This document shows positions 8,119 through 16,851 of a DNA stretch of 64,000 nucleotides, piece by piece. Position numbers and translations under genes: made by a program. The stretch is from CAZXYS01 sp964645005 (GTDB lineage: Bacteria; Bacteroidota; Ignavibacteria; Kapaibacteriales; UBA2268), in contig CAZXYS010000003.1 of NCBI GenBank assembly GCA_964645005.1, positions 1 through 64,000 of the forward strand. Reading direction: 5' to 3'. Every line of letters starts with the position of its first letter. Position 1 is the stretch's first letter. The notes beneath the pieces were generated by a model. It made no database searches, had not been told where the DNA came from, and was given only the letters and a program-made list of their open reading frames with translations.

Positions 8119-8275
8119 ACTTATGAACCCAAAAAAAAAGATATAGAAGGCGCTGAACTTAAGGCTTTTATCTTTGAAGATTCACTAGGGAAGTGGAATT
8201 AATGCTCTAACTAGTTATCAACCGTGGGCTTTCGCCTGAATCTGACCCCTGTTGAAAGGTTTTGCGGCATTATCT

Positions 8276-8509
8276 TTAACTTCCCGTAGAAGATAACGTG
8301 CAGCAATAGTAAGCTATTCTAAGCGTACTTGTTGCATAATCCTTCAAACGCATCTCACGGAAGCAAGCCGTCAGTAGATTATCAGAGAGGTTAAACCCAT
8401 TACAAGATATATACTTATTAAGAGCGGAAACATAATTGGAAATAGATGATTCGCTATAACCTCTTATTTTGAGGACTTTGCGAAGTAGTTCAAATTTCTC
8501 GTTTTTCAT
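8276..8509 (-). pseudogene. Tyrosine recombinase N-terminal (SAM-like) fragment (relic 2)
   Basis: 77 residues starting MKNEKFELLRKVLKIRGYSE and continuing SISNYVSALNKYIS, the core-binding N-terminal domain of phage/integron-type integrases (LRxKGYSxxTIxxYxxxLxxF). The frame ends after 77 codons, whereas integrases are about 300 residues. No catalytic R-H-R-Y region follows in any frame nearby. A second, shorter relic of the same sequence lies at 2559-2630 in the same orientation. I regard it as a decayed gene. Confidence 0.6.
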
Positions 8510-8658
8510 TCTTAAAAATGCTTTTTAAGTTTATAGGTAAGTTATTTGTAATTTTCTTAAAAAAAAAGTATGTTTGAATGAGCATGAGTTAATTGTAAGA
8601 TTGTTATCCGGCTAAATTAAGTTGACATGATCTTGATAGACTGTAATAATGAATATAA

Positions 8659-9165
8659 AAAGGTGCTTATACATATTGGGATAAAGACTCAGCTATGTTA
8701 GAGGCTTACGGAATGCTTTATAACTGGTATGCAGTTAATGATTCCGGAAATATTTGTCCTTCGGGATGGCACATCCCCAGCGATTATGAATGGGAATATC
8801 TTTCGGAATATCTGATTGATAATTATGATGTTATAACGAGCAAAAATGTTGCCGATTATCTGAAATCCTGCCGACAGGATGGGTCTCCTTTAGGTGGAAA
8901 TTGCGATACTCAGGAACACCCAAGATGGAGGGGGCATGATACACACTATGGAAGAGATGAGTTTGGCTTCTCTGCTCTCCCGGGTGGAATGCGTGAAGCT
9001 AATGGAGATTATGTGGCTGTTGGTTATGCTGGATTCTTTTGGTCTGCCAATGAGATCACAAACGATGAGGCAATAGGTTTTGGCTTTTTGTATGATTCCG
9101 GTAAGCTGGAAATGGGTAGTGATGTTTATAATACAGGCTTTTGTATTCGCTGCATAAAGGATTAG
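8659..9165 (+). pseudogene. FISUMP-domain surface protein, 5'-truncated
   Basis: The frame is open from 8659 (after a TAA at 8656) and encodes GAYTYWDKDSA upstream of the first ATG at 8695. The domain is of the Fibrobacter succinogenes major paralogous type: YGMLYNWYAVND, CPSGWHIPSDYEWEYL, a central GFSALPGGMR and FFWSANE, ending with the paired Cys CIRCIKD. Complete members have an upstream signal peptide and the first strands of the domain; here neither is present. So this is either a truncated gene or a non-functional fragment. The stretch 8510-8658 before it is AT-rich and non-coding. Confidence 0.75.
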
Positions 9166-9714
9166 TTTATTTTGCCTAAGATAAACTGTTCCTATTCATC
9201 AACTAAGTAAAAGCTTGAATTTCACAAGTTACCCGATAAACCGAAAGATTGTGAAAAGTATCTAAAGGAGGCTTGGAAAATTTTATACTCGAGAATGTAA
9301 AAATGATAATTTTTTCTTAATATTAAAGTTAGCAGGCAAAATATATAAGCGTAATGCGGGCTGAACGACTGGAAAGGAGCTTTTTGCTTTTAAGAAACTT
9401 TGTGCTGAACGGACAAGAAAGTGCTTCTAATCCGCTACTGCGCATACATGCGAAACATCTCGGGTATGCGGAAAGTCCGCTCCGCGAACTCCGGCGGGCA
9501 GGCGGCAAACGAAATAAATATCTATAAACTAAATAATTGGCGGCATAGTATAAGTAATCATGAAAAGCAACCTTGGCTTTTCCATTTGTACACCTGCTCT
9601 TATGTTAGCCCTTCGTAAAAATTGCTAAGACATACAATATTTTTTATTCAATTGAATTAACAATAATTATAATAATTATATACTCTATATACTCTCATGA
9701 TTAAAGGATAAAGT
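9166..9714. other. Intergenic region with a GC-rich structured island
   Basis: About 550 bases without a credible gene. 9166-9320 and 9600-9714 are AT-rich. Between about 9328 and 9510 there is a distinctly GC-richer island with several inverted repeats, described separately. A plausible ribosome site (AAAGGA) for the downstream DksA-like gene lies at the right end. Confidence 0.6.
9328..9510. repeat. GC-rich palindromic island, attC-like or structured RNA
   Basis: The island contains GTTAGC (9328-9333) facing GCTGAAC (9360-9366), i.e. complementary ends with one extra-helical G, and a perfect CGCATAC (9441-9447)/GTATGCG (9464-9470) hairpin followed by a second GC-rich inverted arrangement (CCGCTCCGCG...CCGGCGGGCAGGCGG). 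The segment TATAAGCGTAATGCGGG resembles inter-cassette sites of integron-like arrays as I remember them in Bacteroidota, which would fit the integrase relics nearby. The attC assignment is tentative; a small structured RNA or a decayed repeat is possible. Confidence 0.3.
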
Positions 9715-10038
9715 ATGGAACAAAATAATATTAAAGACAGAATTCTCGAGGAAATCGCCTTAACAGAGGAACAGATTTCCGAATATAAAGAAATTATTAA
9801 GCCAATAGCGCCTGACAATGCCATCGGGAGACTTTCCAGAATGGACGCGATCATAAATCAAAATGTAATGGAATATTCATTAAGACAGGCGGAAGAAAGG
9901 TTGAATAAATTAAAATATGCGCTATCAAAAGTAGACTCATCGGATTTCGGAATTTGTATAAAATGCGGAGCAGCCATTCCTGTTGAGAGAATTCTCATAA
10001 TTCCGGAAAGCCGGTATTGTGTTAATTGTGCAAAGTGA
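9715..10038 (+). CDS. DksA/TraR-family C4 zinc-finger protein
   Basis: A 107-aa protein. A helical N-terminal coiled region (KDRILEEIALTEEQISEYKEI and a second helix EYSLRQAEERLNKLKYALSKV) leads into the DksA-type zinc finger: FGICIKCGAAIPVERI...PESRYCVNCAK, with CxxC-17-CxxC spacing. In bacteria such proteins bind RNA polymerase through the secondary channel, often with ppGpp. The segment with the DxxDA motif of true DksA is not obvious (RMDAIINQNV is the nearest), so this is a DksA-like protein rather than certain DksA. Its stop codon lies a few bases upstream of the methyltransferase start, suggesting coupling. Confidence 0.82.
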   Translation: MEQNNIKDRILEEIALTEEQISEYKEIIKPIAPDNAIGRLSRMDAIINQNVMEYSLRQAEERLNKLKYALSKVDSSDFGICIKCGAAIPVERILIIPESRYCVNCAK

Positions 10039-10043
10039 AATCA

Positions 10044-10676
10044 ATGAAGTGTCCTCTTTGTAAACATCACGGGAAATCATTTTGTTCCGATGAATTCTTT
10101 ATATGCGGAAATTGTTCAGGTATATACCGAAACCGGAAAAATTATTTAAACTCTGATGAAGAAATAAAAAGATATAAAGAACATAATAACAATATCAATG
10201 ATATTCGTTATCAAAAATTTGTATCTCCGATTACTGACTATGTTTTAAAATATTTTACACCGGAACAGACCGGGCTTGATTTTGGTTCCGGGACAGCGCC
10301 GGTAATCTCGAAGGTCCTGCGGGATAACGGGTACATTGTTCATCAGTTTGATCCTTTTTTTTCAAATAAACCCGAGCTGCTGACCGGGAAATATGACTAT
10401 ATTGTATGTTGTGAGGTGATAGAACATTTTTATAATCCGGACCTGGAGTTTGAATTATTGCATGACTTGCTGAAGCCGAACGGAGCTTTAATATGCATGA
10501 CTCATTTGTATAATGATAATACGGATTTTAAAAATTGGTATTACAAAAATGACCCCGCCCATGTGTTTTTTTATCATCCTCAGACAATAAAATATATTGC
10601 CGATTATTATGGATTCAAGAATTTTAACATAAACGGCAGGTTGATCGTTCTAACTTTATCCCGGTTATTGCATTAG
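10044..10676 (+). CDS. Class I SAM-dependent methyltransferase with N-terminal zinc ribbon
   Basis: I choose the ATG at 10044; an upstream TTG at 10026 would overlap the preceding gene. The protein (about 210 aa) begins with a four-Cys ribbon (CPLC...FICGNC). The methyltransferase fold follows: motif I GLDFGSGTAP, post-I acidic HQFDP, motif II YDYIVCCEVIEHF and motif III LLKPNGALICMTHL. This layout is that of the Methyltransf_23/ubiG-like group that acts on small molecules or sugars. The ribbon could bind nucleic acid or protein, but its substrate cannot be told. It follows the DksA-like gene by 5 bases. Confidence 0.8.
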   Translation: MKCPLCKHHGKSFCSDEFFICGNCSGIYRNRKNYLNSDEEIKRYKEHNNNINDIRYQKFVSPITDYVLKYFTPEQTGLDFGSGTAPVISKVLRDNGYIVHQFDPFFSNKPELLTGKYDYIVCCEVIEHFYNPDLEFELLHDLLKPNGALICMTHLYNDNTDFKNWYYKNDPAHVFFYHPQTIKYIADYYGFKNFNINGRLIVLTLSRLLH

Positions 10677-10720
10677 AACTCTTGAGTACTACTAACAAAT
10701 TACAATTCATCATTTTAGAA

Positions 10721-10776
10721 GAACCATCCCGTAAAGCCTTCGGCTTCACTCCACTCCTTACTAAGGAGGGGAAAAG
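10721..10776. repeat. SD/anti-SD palindromic interspersed repeat, long version (copy 1)
   Basis: The copy comprises a variable left part (GAACCATCCCGTAAAGCCTT, CGGCTTCACTCC) and the palindromic core ACTCCTTACTAAGGAGGGGAAAAG. The same long version occurs inverted at 63256-63322. It ends 2 bases before an ATG, so its AAGGAGG could serve as a ribosome site for the following open frame. Confidence 0.8.
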
Positions 10777-10778
10777 AA

Positions 10779-11192
10779 ATGCAATTTGAAGTCGATTTTG
10801 ATTATGTTACGGAATTTGAAATCGAAAATTTAAACCTGAAATTTTCATTAGATATGGACATTTATTTGTAACAACTTGCAACAGCAAGCTTTAGCTTGTT
10901 GCTAATTCGATTTTTTTCATACCTTTTGCAAAGCGCTAAAGCACTTTGTTGCAAAAGTTTAAAGCAAATTCAAATTTCTAATGAATTTGGGTTAAAAGAC
11001 TACATAAAAAAAGATAATTATCAAATTAATATGCCTGCAAAATTACTGGAATTTCTGTTAACTGCTACATATCAAGCAGCAAGAGGTTATATATCGTCAA
11101 AAACCAAAGGTTATTTTATTAATAAATATCAATTACCTTTTGTTAATATGAAGAAGGCTGCTGAAAGTCTGTTAAAGAGTTATAAAGGCTAA
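10779..11192 (+). pseudogene. Small gene (weakly SecB-like) broken by a 95-base palindromic repeat
   Basis: An ATG at 10779 opens a 30-codon frame (MQFEVDFDYVTEFEIENLNL...) that stops at TAA 10869, just where a 95-base repeat begins. The same frame then continues without stop from 10872 to 11192. The distal part contains LLTATYQAARGYISSKTKGY followed by FINKYQLPFVN, which recalls the C-terminus of SecB-like chaperones (…RG.L..KT.GT......LP.IN) found in Bacteroidota. The SecB assignment is weak. Both its upstream edge and its middle are repeat DNA, so the gene appears disrupted. Removing the repeat would leave about 109 residues. Confidence 0.45.
10868..10962 (-). repeat. 95-base interspersed repeat with two hairpins (copy 1)
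   Basis: Compared with 31735-31829, this copy is inverted and roughly 85% identical by eye. Two hairpins are visible: GCAACAGCAAGC/GCTTGTTGC around a TTTA loop, and CAAAGCGC/GCACTTTG around TAAA. It carries a stop codon into the open frame that it interrupts. Confidence 0.75.
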
Positions 11193-11496
11193 ATTGAAAA
11201 CTTAAAAACTCATAGATTCGAAAATCTACGCAAAAAATTAAAATAAATAATCTTGACTAAGGTTTATATAATATATCTGATTATTACTAATTATTTATAA
11301 TATATGCAAGCTAAAACTAAGGGCTGCGACCATTTTCATGTTCCTCGAAAATCTAACATCGCATTTAATCTGCTTTTTTCTTCATTAATTAATGCGAATC
11401 GCATTAGATCAAACTTAATTCCCGTGAGGAATATTATCAAATTGAATCATATTTATTTATGGTTTTTGTAATTGAAAATTTATCAAGGAGATAGAC
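11193..11496. other. AT-rich intergenic region upstream of glgE
   Basis: About 300 bases with no open frame of note. TTGACT at about 11253 is followed by a TATATAATATAT run, but the spacing is not that of a standard promoter. A clear AAGGAG ribosome site at 11484-11489 precedes the TTG start of glgE. The promoter of the glgE-treS-glgB operon is presumably here. Confidence 0.5.
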
Positions 11497-13482
11497 TTGG
11501 ATAAGCTGACGGAAAGTAAAAGAGTTGTTATAGAAAATGTGAAACCTGAGATCGAGGGAGGCAGATTTCCCGTCAAACGCGTCGTCGGGGGAAAAGTGAC
11601 TGTCGAAGCGGATATTTTTACCGACGGTCATGATAAGATTGCCGCAAAGCTGTTCTATATGAAAGCCGGCGATGAAGAATATTCCGAAAAGCCTATGGAA
11701 GCTCTTGTCAATGACAGATGGAGAGCGGAATTTACGGTGGATGAACTGGGATACTACCGCTATGGTGTTAAAGCCTGGATAGATCACTTTAACACCTACA
11801 GAGCCGACCTCGAGAAAAAGCGTAATGCCGGTCAGGATCTTGAAATTGATCTTCTCGTCGGTGCTGATTTGCTGGAGGATTTGACTGACAGAGCTTCGGA
11901 TAAAGATGCCGAAAAACTTCGCTCATGGGCTGAAGAAATAAGGGATAATGCAGGATCGGAAGATATAGTTGAGCTTGTTTTAAGCGAGGAAGTCAGGCGC
12001 GCAGCGGCGCGCTATCCTGAAGAGAAGACAATAATCCAATATGATAAAGAATTGCCGGTTCTCGTGGAGAGAGAGAAAGCAGGATTCAGCGCCTGGTATG
12101 AGCTTTTCCCGCGTTCGTGGGGCGAAGGCGGAGAGCACGGAACATTCAAGGATTGCGAGAAACATCTGCCGGAGATTGCGCGTCTGGGCTTTGATGTGCT
12201 ATACCTGCCGCCTATTCATCCGATTGGCGAAACTAACAGGAAAGGTAAAAATAATGACTCGCAGTCGAAACCGGGCGATCCCGGCAGCCCCTGGGCTGTC
12301 GGTTCGAAAGAAGGCGGACATAAGGCGATACACCCGAAATTGGGTACTATGGATGATTTTAAGCATTTGATAAAAGCTGCCGGCGAATATAATATCGAAG
12401 TGGCAATGGATCTGGCTTTCCAGTGCTCGCGCGATCATCCTTATCTGAAAGACCATCCCGAGTGGTTCAAGTGGAGCCCGGACGGCTCCATCCAGTTTGC
12501 TGAAAATCCGCCCAAGAAATATGAGGATATCGTTCCGATCAATTTTGAAACAGAGAATTGGCGCCAGCTCTGGGAAGAACTTAAAAGCATCGTGCTATTT
12601 TGGATTGATAAAGGAATAAGAATTTTCCGCGTGGATAATCCGCATACGAAGCCGTTCTTCTTTTGGGAGTGGCTTATTAATGAAATAAAACGGGAACATC
12701 CTGATGTATTCTTCCTTTCGGAGGCTTTCACGCGTCCGAAAGTGATGAAACGACTGGCGAAAGCCGGCTTTTCGCAGTCTTACACCTATTTCACCTGGCG
12801 TAATTCCAAAAAAGAACTGACCGAATATCTCGAAGAGCTGACCAAAACCGAAACCAGCGAATATTTCCGCCCGAATTTCTGGCCCAACACGCCGGATATT
12901 CTGCCGGAATACCTGCAGCACGATGGCAGAGCAGCTTTTATCATAAGATTTATTTTGGCGGCGACGCTGTCTTCTAATTTCGGTGTTTACGGACCGGCTT
13001 ATGAGCTCTGCATAAATGAAGCACTGCCGGAACGTGAGGAATACGTTGATTCCGAAAAATATGAAATTAAAGATTGGGACTGGGATCAACCGGGTAATAT
13101 AAAAGAGATAATCCGCATCGTAAATCGCGCCCGCAATGAAAATAAAGCGCTGCAAGAGACTGCCAATCTGCGGTTTTACGAAGTTGACAATGATTATATT
13201 CTCTTCTATGGCAAGACTTCGGAAGATCTGTCAAATATAATTCTCGTGGCTGCAAATCTGGATCCGTTTCATAAGCAGTGCGGCTGGATTCGGCTGCCAC
13301 TGGACGACTTCGGGCTCGATCATGAGCAGCCCTATCTTGTTTATGATATCATAAGCCAGGATAAATTTTTCTGGCAGGGTGAGAGAAATTACGTAGAGCT
13401 CGATCCATACGTGCTTCCCGCGCATATTCTGAGAATACATACAAGAGTGAAAAGAGAACAGGATTTCGATTATTTCATGTGA
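11497..13482 (+). CDS. glgE: Alpha-1,4-glucan:maltose-1-phosphate maltosyltransferase (GlgE)
   Basis: GH13_3 enzyme that transfers maltosyl units from maltose-1-phosphate to growing alpha-1,4-glucan in the cytoplasm. 661 aa, normal for GlgE. The N-terminal domain (about 1-190) contains the immunoglobulin-like fold, followed by the barrel signature WYELFPRSWG and LPPIHPIGETNRKGKNN, which is diagnostic of GlgE. The nucleophile is Asp380 (IFRVDNPH) and the acid/base is Glu409 (FLSEAFTRP). The start is a TTG at 11497, supported by AAGGAG seven bases upstream. treS-maltokinase follows after 6 bases and glgB 1.0+ kb later on the same strand, giving the complete pathway in one operon. Confidence 0.95.
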   Translation: MDKLTESKRVVIENVKPEIEGGRFPVKRVVGGKVTVEADIFTDGHDKIAAKLFYMKAGDEEYSEKPMEALVNDRWRAEFTVDELGYYRYGVKAWIDHFNTYRADLEKKRNAGQDLEIDLLVGADLLEDLTDRASDKDAEKLRSWAEEIRDNAGSEDIVELVLSEEVRRAAARYPEEKTIIQYDKELPVLVEREKAGFSAWYELFPRSWGEGGEHGTFKDCEKHLPEIARLGFDVLYLPPIHPIGETNRKGKNNDSQSKPGDPGSPWAVGSKEGGHKAIHPKLGTMDDFKHLIKAAGEYNIEVAMDLAFQCSRDHPYLKDHPEWFKWSPDGSIQFAENPPKKYEDIVPINFETENWRQLWEELKSIVLFWIDKGIRIFRVDNPHTKPFFFWEWLINEIKREHPDVFFLSEAFTRPKVMKRLAKAGFSQSYTYFTWRNSKKELTEYLEELTKTETSEYFRPNFWPNTPDILPEYLQHDGRAAFIIRFILAATLSSNFGVYGPAYELCINEALPEREEYVDSEKYEIKDWDWDQPGNIKEIIRIVNRARNENKALQETANLRFYEVDNDYILFYGKTSEDLSNIILVAANLDPFHKQCGWIRLPLDDFGLDHEQPYLVYDIISQDKFFWQGERNYVELDPYVLPAHILRIHTRVKREQDFDYFM

Positions 13483-13488
13483 TAGGCA

Positions 13489-16400
13489 ATGGTAATACAA
13501 AACAACTACGACGACCCGCTCTGGTACAAAGACGCTATAATTTACGAACTTCACATCAAGTCGTTTTACGACAGTAATAACGATGGTATAGGAGATATAC
13601 GCGGCGTTACGGAAAAGCTGAATTATCTGGAGAATCTCGGCGTGACGGCTATCTGGCTGCTGCCGTTCTATCCGTCGCCGCTGCGAGACGACGGTTACGA
13701 TATCGCCGATTACCGCAATATAAATCAGCAATATGGTTCTTTGCAGGATTTAAAGCAATTGCTCAGGGAAGCGCATAAAAAAGGCATTCGTGTAATAACT
13801 GAGCTCGTTTTGAACCACACTTCCGATCAACATTGGTGGTTTCAGCGCGCACGTCGGGCAAAACCGGGTACATCCCATCGAAATTTCTTCGTCTGGAGCA
13901 ATACAACTAAAAAATATCAAGATGCCCGAATAATTTTCAGCGATTTCGAAAATTCCAACTGGACATGGGATTCGGAAGCAAAAGCCTACTACTGGCATCG
14001 CTTCTACTATCATCAGCCGGATCTTAACTTTGACAATCCTCGCGTACAAAAAGAGATGTTTCGAGCTATTGATTTCTGGCTGGGAACGGGCGTTGACGGC
14101 TTGAGACTTGACGCCGTGCCTTATCTCTACGAGCGGGAAGGCACCAATTGTGAAAACCTGCCTGAAACACATGAGTTCCTCAAAAAATTGAGAAAACATA
14201 TCGACAGTAAATTCAAAAATAAAATGCTGCTGTCCGAGGCAAATCAATGGGCTGAAGACGCCATGCAGTACTTCGGCAACGGCGATGAATCGCACATGGC
14301 TTTCAACTTTCCGGTAATGCCCCGGATGTTTATGGCGGTGCAGATGGAAGACCGCTTTCCGCTAATAGATATAATGGATCCGCCGCTGGATATACCCGAA
14401 AACTGCCAGTGGTGCATATTCCTGCGAAATCACGACGAACTGACGCTGGAGATGGTCACCGACGAAGAGCGCGACTACATGTACCGCGTTTACGCCGAAG
14501 ACCCGCGCGCGAAGATAAATCTGGGCATCCGCAGGCGGCTTGCGCCATTGCTTCAAAATGACCGCAAGAAGATAGAACTGCTGAATATCCTGTTATTTTC
14601 TTTGCCGGGAACGCCGGTGATTTATTATGGCGATGAAATCGGCATGGGCGATAATTTCTACCTTGGCGATCGTGACGGTGTCCGAACGCCAATGCAGTGG
14701 AGCTCGGACAGAAACGCCGGCTTTTCCAAGGCGAATCCGCAGAAGCTCTATCTGCCGGTGATCATCGATCCTGAATATAATTATGAAACGATAAATGTAG
14801 AAACCCAGGATAAAAATCTCTCGTCGCTGCTGTGGTGGATGAGGCGCGTAATCGGCATGAGGAAGAAGTATAAGGCTTTCAGCAGAGGAAGCATCGAGTT
14901 TCTGAATCCGGGAAATAACAAGGTGCTGGCATTCCTGCGGGAATATAACGGTGAGACCATCCTTGTCGTGGTTAATCTTTCGAGATTTTCACAGGTAGTT
15001 GAACTTAATCTTGACGATTACGAAGGTCACGTTCCCGAAGAGATGTTCAGCAAGAATGATTTTCCCATGATAAGGGATTACCCCTATATTCTGACATTGG
15101 GACCGCATAACCATTTCTGGCTTCTGCTGCGCAAAGAGGAAGAAATTGAAGAAGAACAACCCGAGGAGCAAATCTTGCTTAAAGTCAATACATTCAATGA
15201 GATATTCAATAAGGAACCGAGAGAACAACTGGAACAGGAAATTCTTCCGGAATATCTGCTCAAAGCGCGCTGGTTCGGCGGCAAAGGAAGGAAAATCAGG
15301 GATATTAAGATCATCGAGCGCGGCAGGTTCACCCGCCCGCCGATGAATGTGAATATGCTTATCCTGCAGGTAAATTACTTCGAAGGACTGCCGGAATTGT
15401 ATTTTTTGCCTGCGGCATTCAAACCTTATCATGATGCTTCCCGCATTATGGAAAGATATGAGCGCGCGCAAATTATCCATGCTGAGATTGGCGGCGATAA
15501 GGGAATCATTTATGATGCGCTCTATGACACGGACTTCCATCAACTGCTGCTCGAAATGCTGACAAAAAGAAAGAAAGCAAAGGGCAAAAAAGGCGACTTC
15601 ACGGCTGTTTCCGGTCGAAATACGAAAAATATTCTTAATCAGTTAGATTCGCCGCCGGATTCCGAGCTTTTGAATGTCGAACAGAGCAACACCTCTATTC
15701 TTTATGATGACACTCTAATAATAAAAATGTTCAGGAAGCTGGATAATGGCATCAATCCTGATGTTGAAATCGAGCAGTATCTGACAGATAAAGCAGGCTA
15801 TCCGCAGATACCGACTTATGCGGGAACTCTGGAATACAAGAAAGAGAAGGAAGATAACATCAGCATAGCGCTGCTGCAGGATTATGTGCCAAATGAGGGC
15901 GTTTCCTGGACTTTTGTAATGGATCATCTTGGGATGTTCCTTGAGAATCTTTTAACAAGAAAAGAAGAACTAAAAGATGTTGAGATAGAACCTGTATCCC
16001 TGACTGACGGCGATGGCAGCGAAAAAAATAAAGTCCTCGAAGAACTGGTGGACGGATTTTTCACGGAAATGATAGAACTGCTCGGCAAGAGAACCGGCGA
16101 GATGCATCTGGCTCTGGCTTCGAGCAGAGCTGCCGAATTCAAGCCGGAAGCCTTTTCCACGCTATACCAGCGCTCAGTTTTCCAGTCCATGAAAAATCTT
16201 CAGAGACAGTCCTTCAGGCTGCTCCGGAATAATATGAATAAATTTTCCGATGAAATTGTAAAAGAAGCTGAAGAAGTCATGCAGGCTAAAGATGAGATTA
16301 TCAATCGCCTGAAAAGAATTACAGAGAAAAAATTTACTGCCAAAAAAATCCGCATTCACGGCGATTATCATCTCGGGCAGGTGCTTTTCACAGGGAAGGA

Positions 16401-16794
16401 CTTTGTAATAATTGATTTCGAAGGTGAACCGGCGCGCCCGCTGAGTGAGAGAAAGCTGAAGCGCTCGCCGCTGCGCGATGCAGCGGGTATGGTGCGGTCG
16501 TTCCATTATGCTGCCTATTCGGGGCTGTTCAATTTCCCGTCGATACGCTCTGAGGATGTGGAATTTCTCGAGCCATGGATGAAAGTCTGGTATTATTATA
16601 TCAGCCGGATTTTCATGAACAGCTACCTAAAAACAGTCGAAGACGCTGCATTTTTACCAAATAAAAAGGAAGACCTGCTCGTTATGTACGATGCTTTTCT
16701 CATGGAAAAAGCTATCTACGAGCTTGGCTATGAACTTAACAATCGCCCCGACTGGGTGAAAATTCCATTACGAGGAATAAAATTTATTCTTTAA
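13489..16794 (+). CDS. treS: Trehalose synthase fused to maltokinase (TreS-Mak/Pep2)
   Basis: A two-domain 1101-aa protein. Residues 1-550 are the GH13_16 trehalose synthase that interconverts trehalose and maltose: WYKDAIIYELHIKSF at the start, nucleophile Asp208 (GLRLDAVPYLYEREGT) and acid/base Glu250 (LLSEANQW). Residues about 570-1101 are a maltokinase, beginning LLKARWFGGKGRKI, with the phosphotransferase-like catalytic loop IHGDYHLGQ (Asp959) and metal-binding IDFEGEP (Asp976). The fusion makes maltose-1-phosphate from trehalose directly for GlgE. It starts 6 bases after glgE. Such fusions are common in Proteobacteria and many other bacteria. No truncation is evident. Confidence 0.95.
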   Translation: MVIQNNYDDPLWYKDAIIYELHIKSFYDSNNDGIGDIRGVTEKLNYLENLGVTAIWLLPFYPSPLRDDGYDIADYRNINQQYGSLQDLKQLLREAHKKGIRVITELVLNHTSDQHWWFQRARRAKPGTSHRNFFVWSNTTKKYQDARIIFSDFENSNWTWDSEAKAYYWHRFYYHQPDLNFDNPRVQKEMFRAIDFWLGTGVDGLRLDAVPYLYEREGTNCENLPETHEFLKKLRKHIDSKFKNKMLLSEANQWAEDAMQYFGNGDESHMAFNFPVMPRMFMAVQMEDRFPLIDIMDPPLDIPENCQWCIFLRNHDELTLEMVTDEERDYMYRVYAEDPRAKINLGIRRRLAPLLQNDRKKIELLNILLFSLPGTPVIYYGDEIGMGDNFYLGDRDGVRTPMQWSSDRNAGFSKANPQKLYLPVIIDPEYNYETINVETQDKNLSSLLWWMRRVIGMRKKYKAFSRGSIEFLNPGNNKVLAFLREYNGETILVVVNLSRFSQVVELNLDDYEGHVPEEMFSKNDFPMIRDYPYILTLGPHNHFWLLLRKEEEIEEEQPEEQILLKVNTFNEIFNKEPREQLEQEILPEYLLKARWFGGKGRKIRDIKIIERGRFTRPPMNVNMLILQVNYFEGLPELYFLPAAFKPYHDASRIMERYERAQIIHAEIGGDKGIIYDALYDTDFHQLLLEMLTKRKKAKGKKGDFTAVSGRNTKNILNQLDSPPDSELLNVEQSNTSILYDDTLIIKMFRKLDNGINPDVEIEQYLTDKAGYPQIPTYAGTLEYKKEKEDNISIALLQDYVPNEGVSWTFVMDHLGMFLENLLTRKEELKDVEIEPVSLTDGDGSEKNKVLEELVDGFFTEMIELLGKRTGEMHLALASSRAAEFKPEAFSTLYQRSVFQSMKNLQRQSFRLLRNNMNKFSDEIVKEAEEVMQAKDEIINRLKRITEKKFTAKKIRIHGDYHLGQVLFTGKDFVIIDFEGEPARPLSERKLKRSPLRDAAGMVRSFHYAAYSGLFNFPSIRSEDVEFLEPWMKVWYYYISRIFMNSYLKTVEDAAFLPNKKEDLLVMYDAFLMEKAIYELGYELNNRPDWVKIPLRGIKFIL

Positions 16795-16851
16795 TTTGCT
16801 ATATTATTGAGAAATTTTATCATAAAAGTAAAAAAAACAGGATCGGATAAT

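Noticed and set aside
8119..8275. A second sensor kinase starting at about 8123 (ATGAACCCAAA…)
   Set aside because: The frame stops after 7 codons. Adding one A to the A9 run would extend it only to about 28 codons, so there is no usable gene even if the run is miscounted.
10896..11192. Independent 98-aa protein starting at TTG 10896
   Set aside because: Its first about 22 residues are translated palindromic repeat; only the distal part is likely to be protein sequence, and that belongs to the frame started at 10779.
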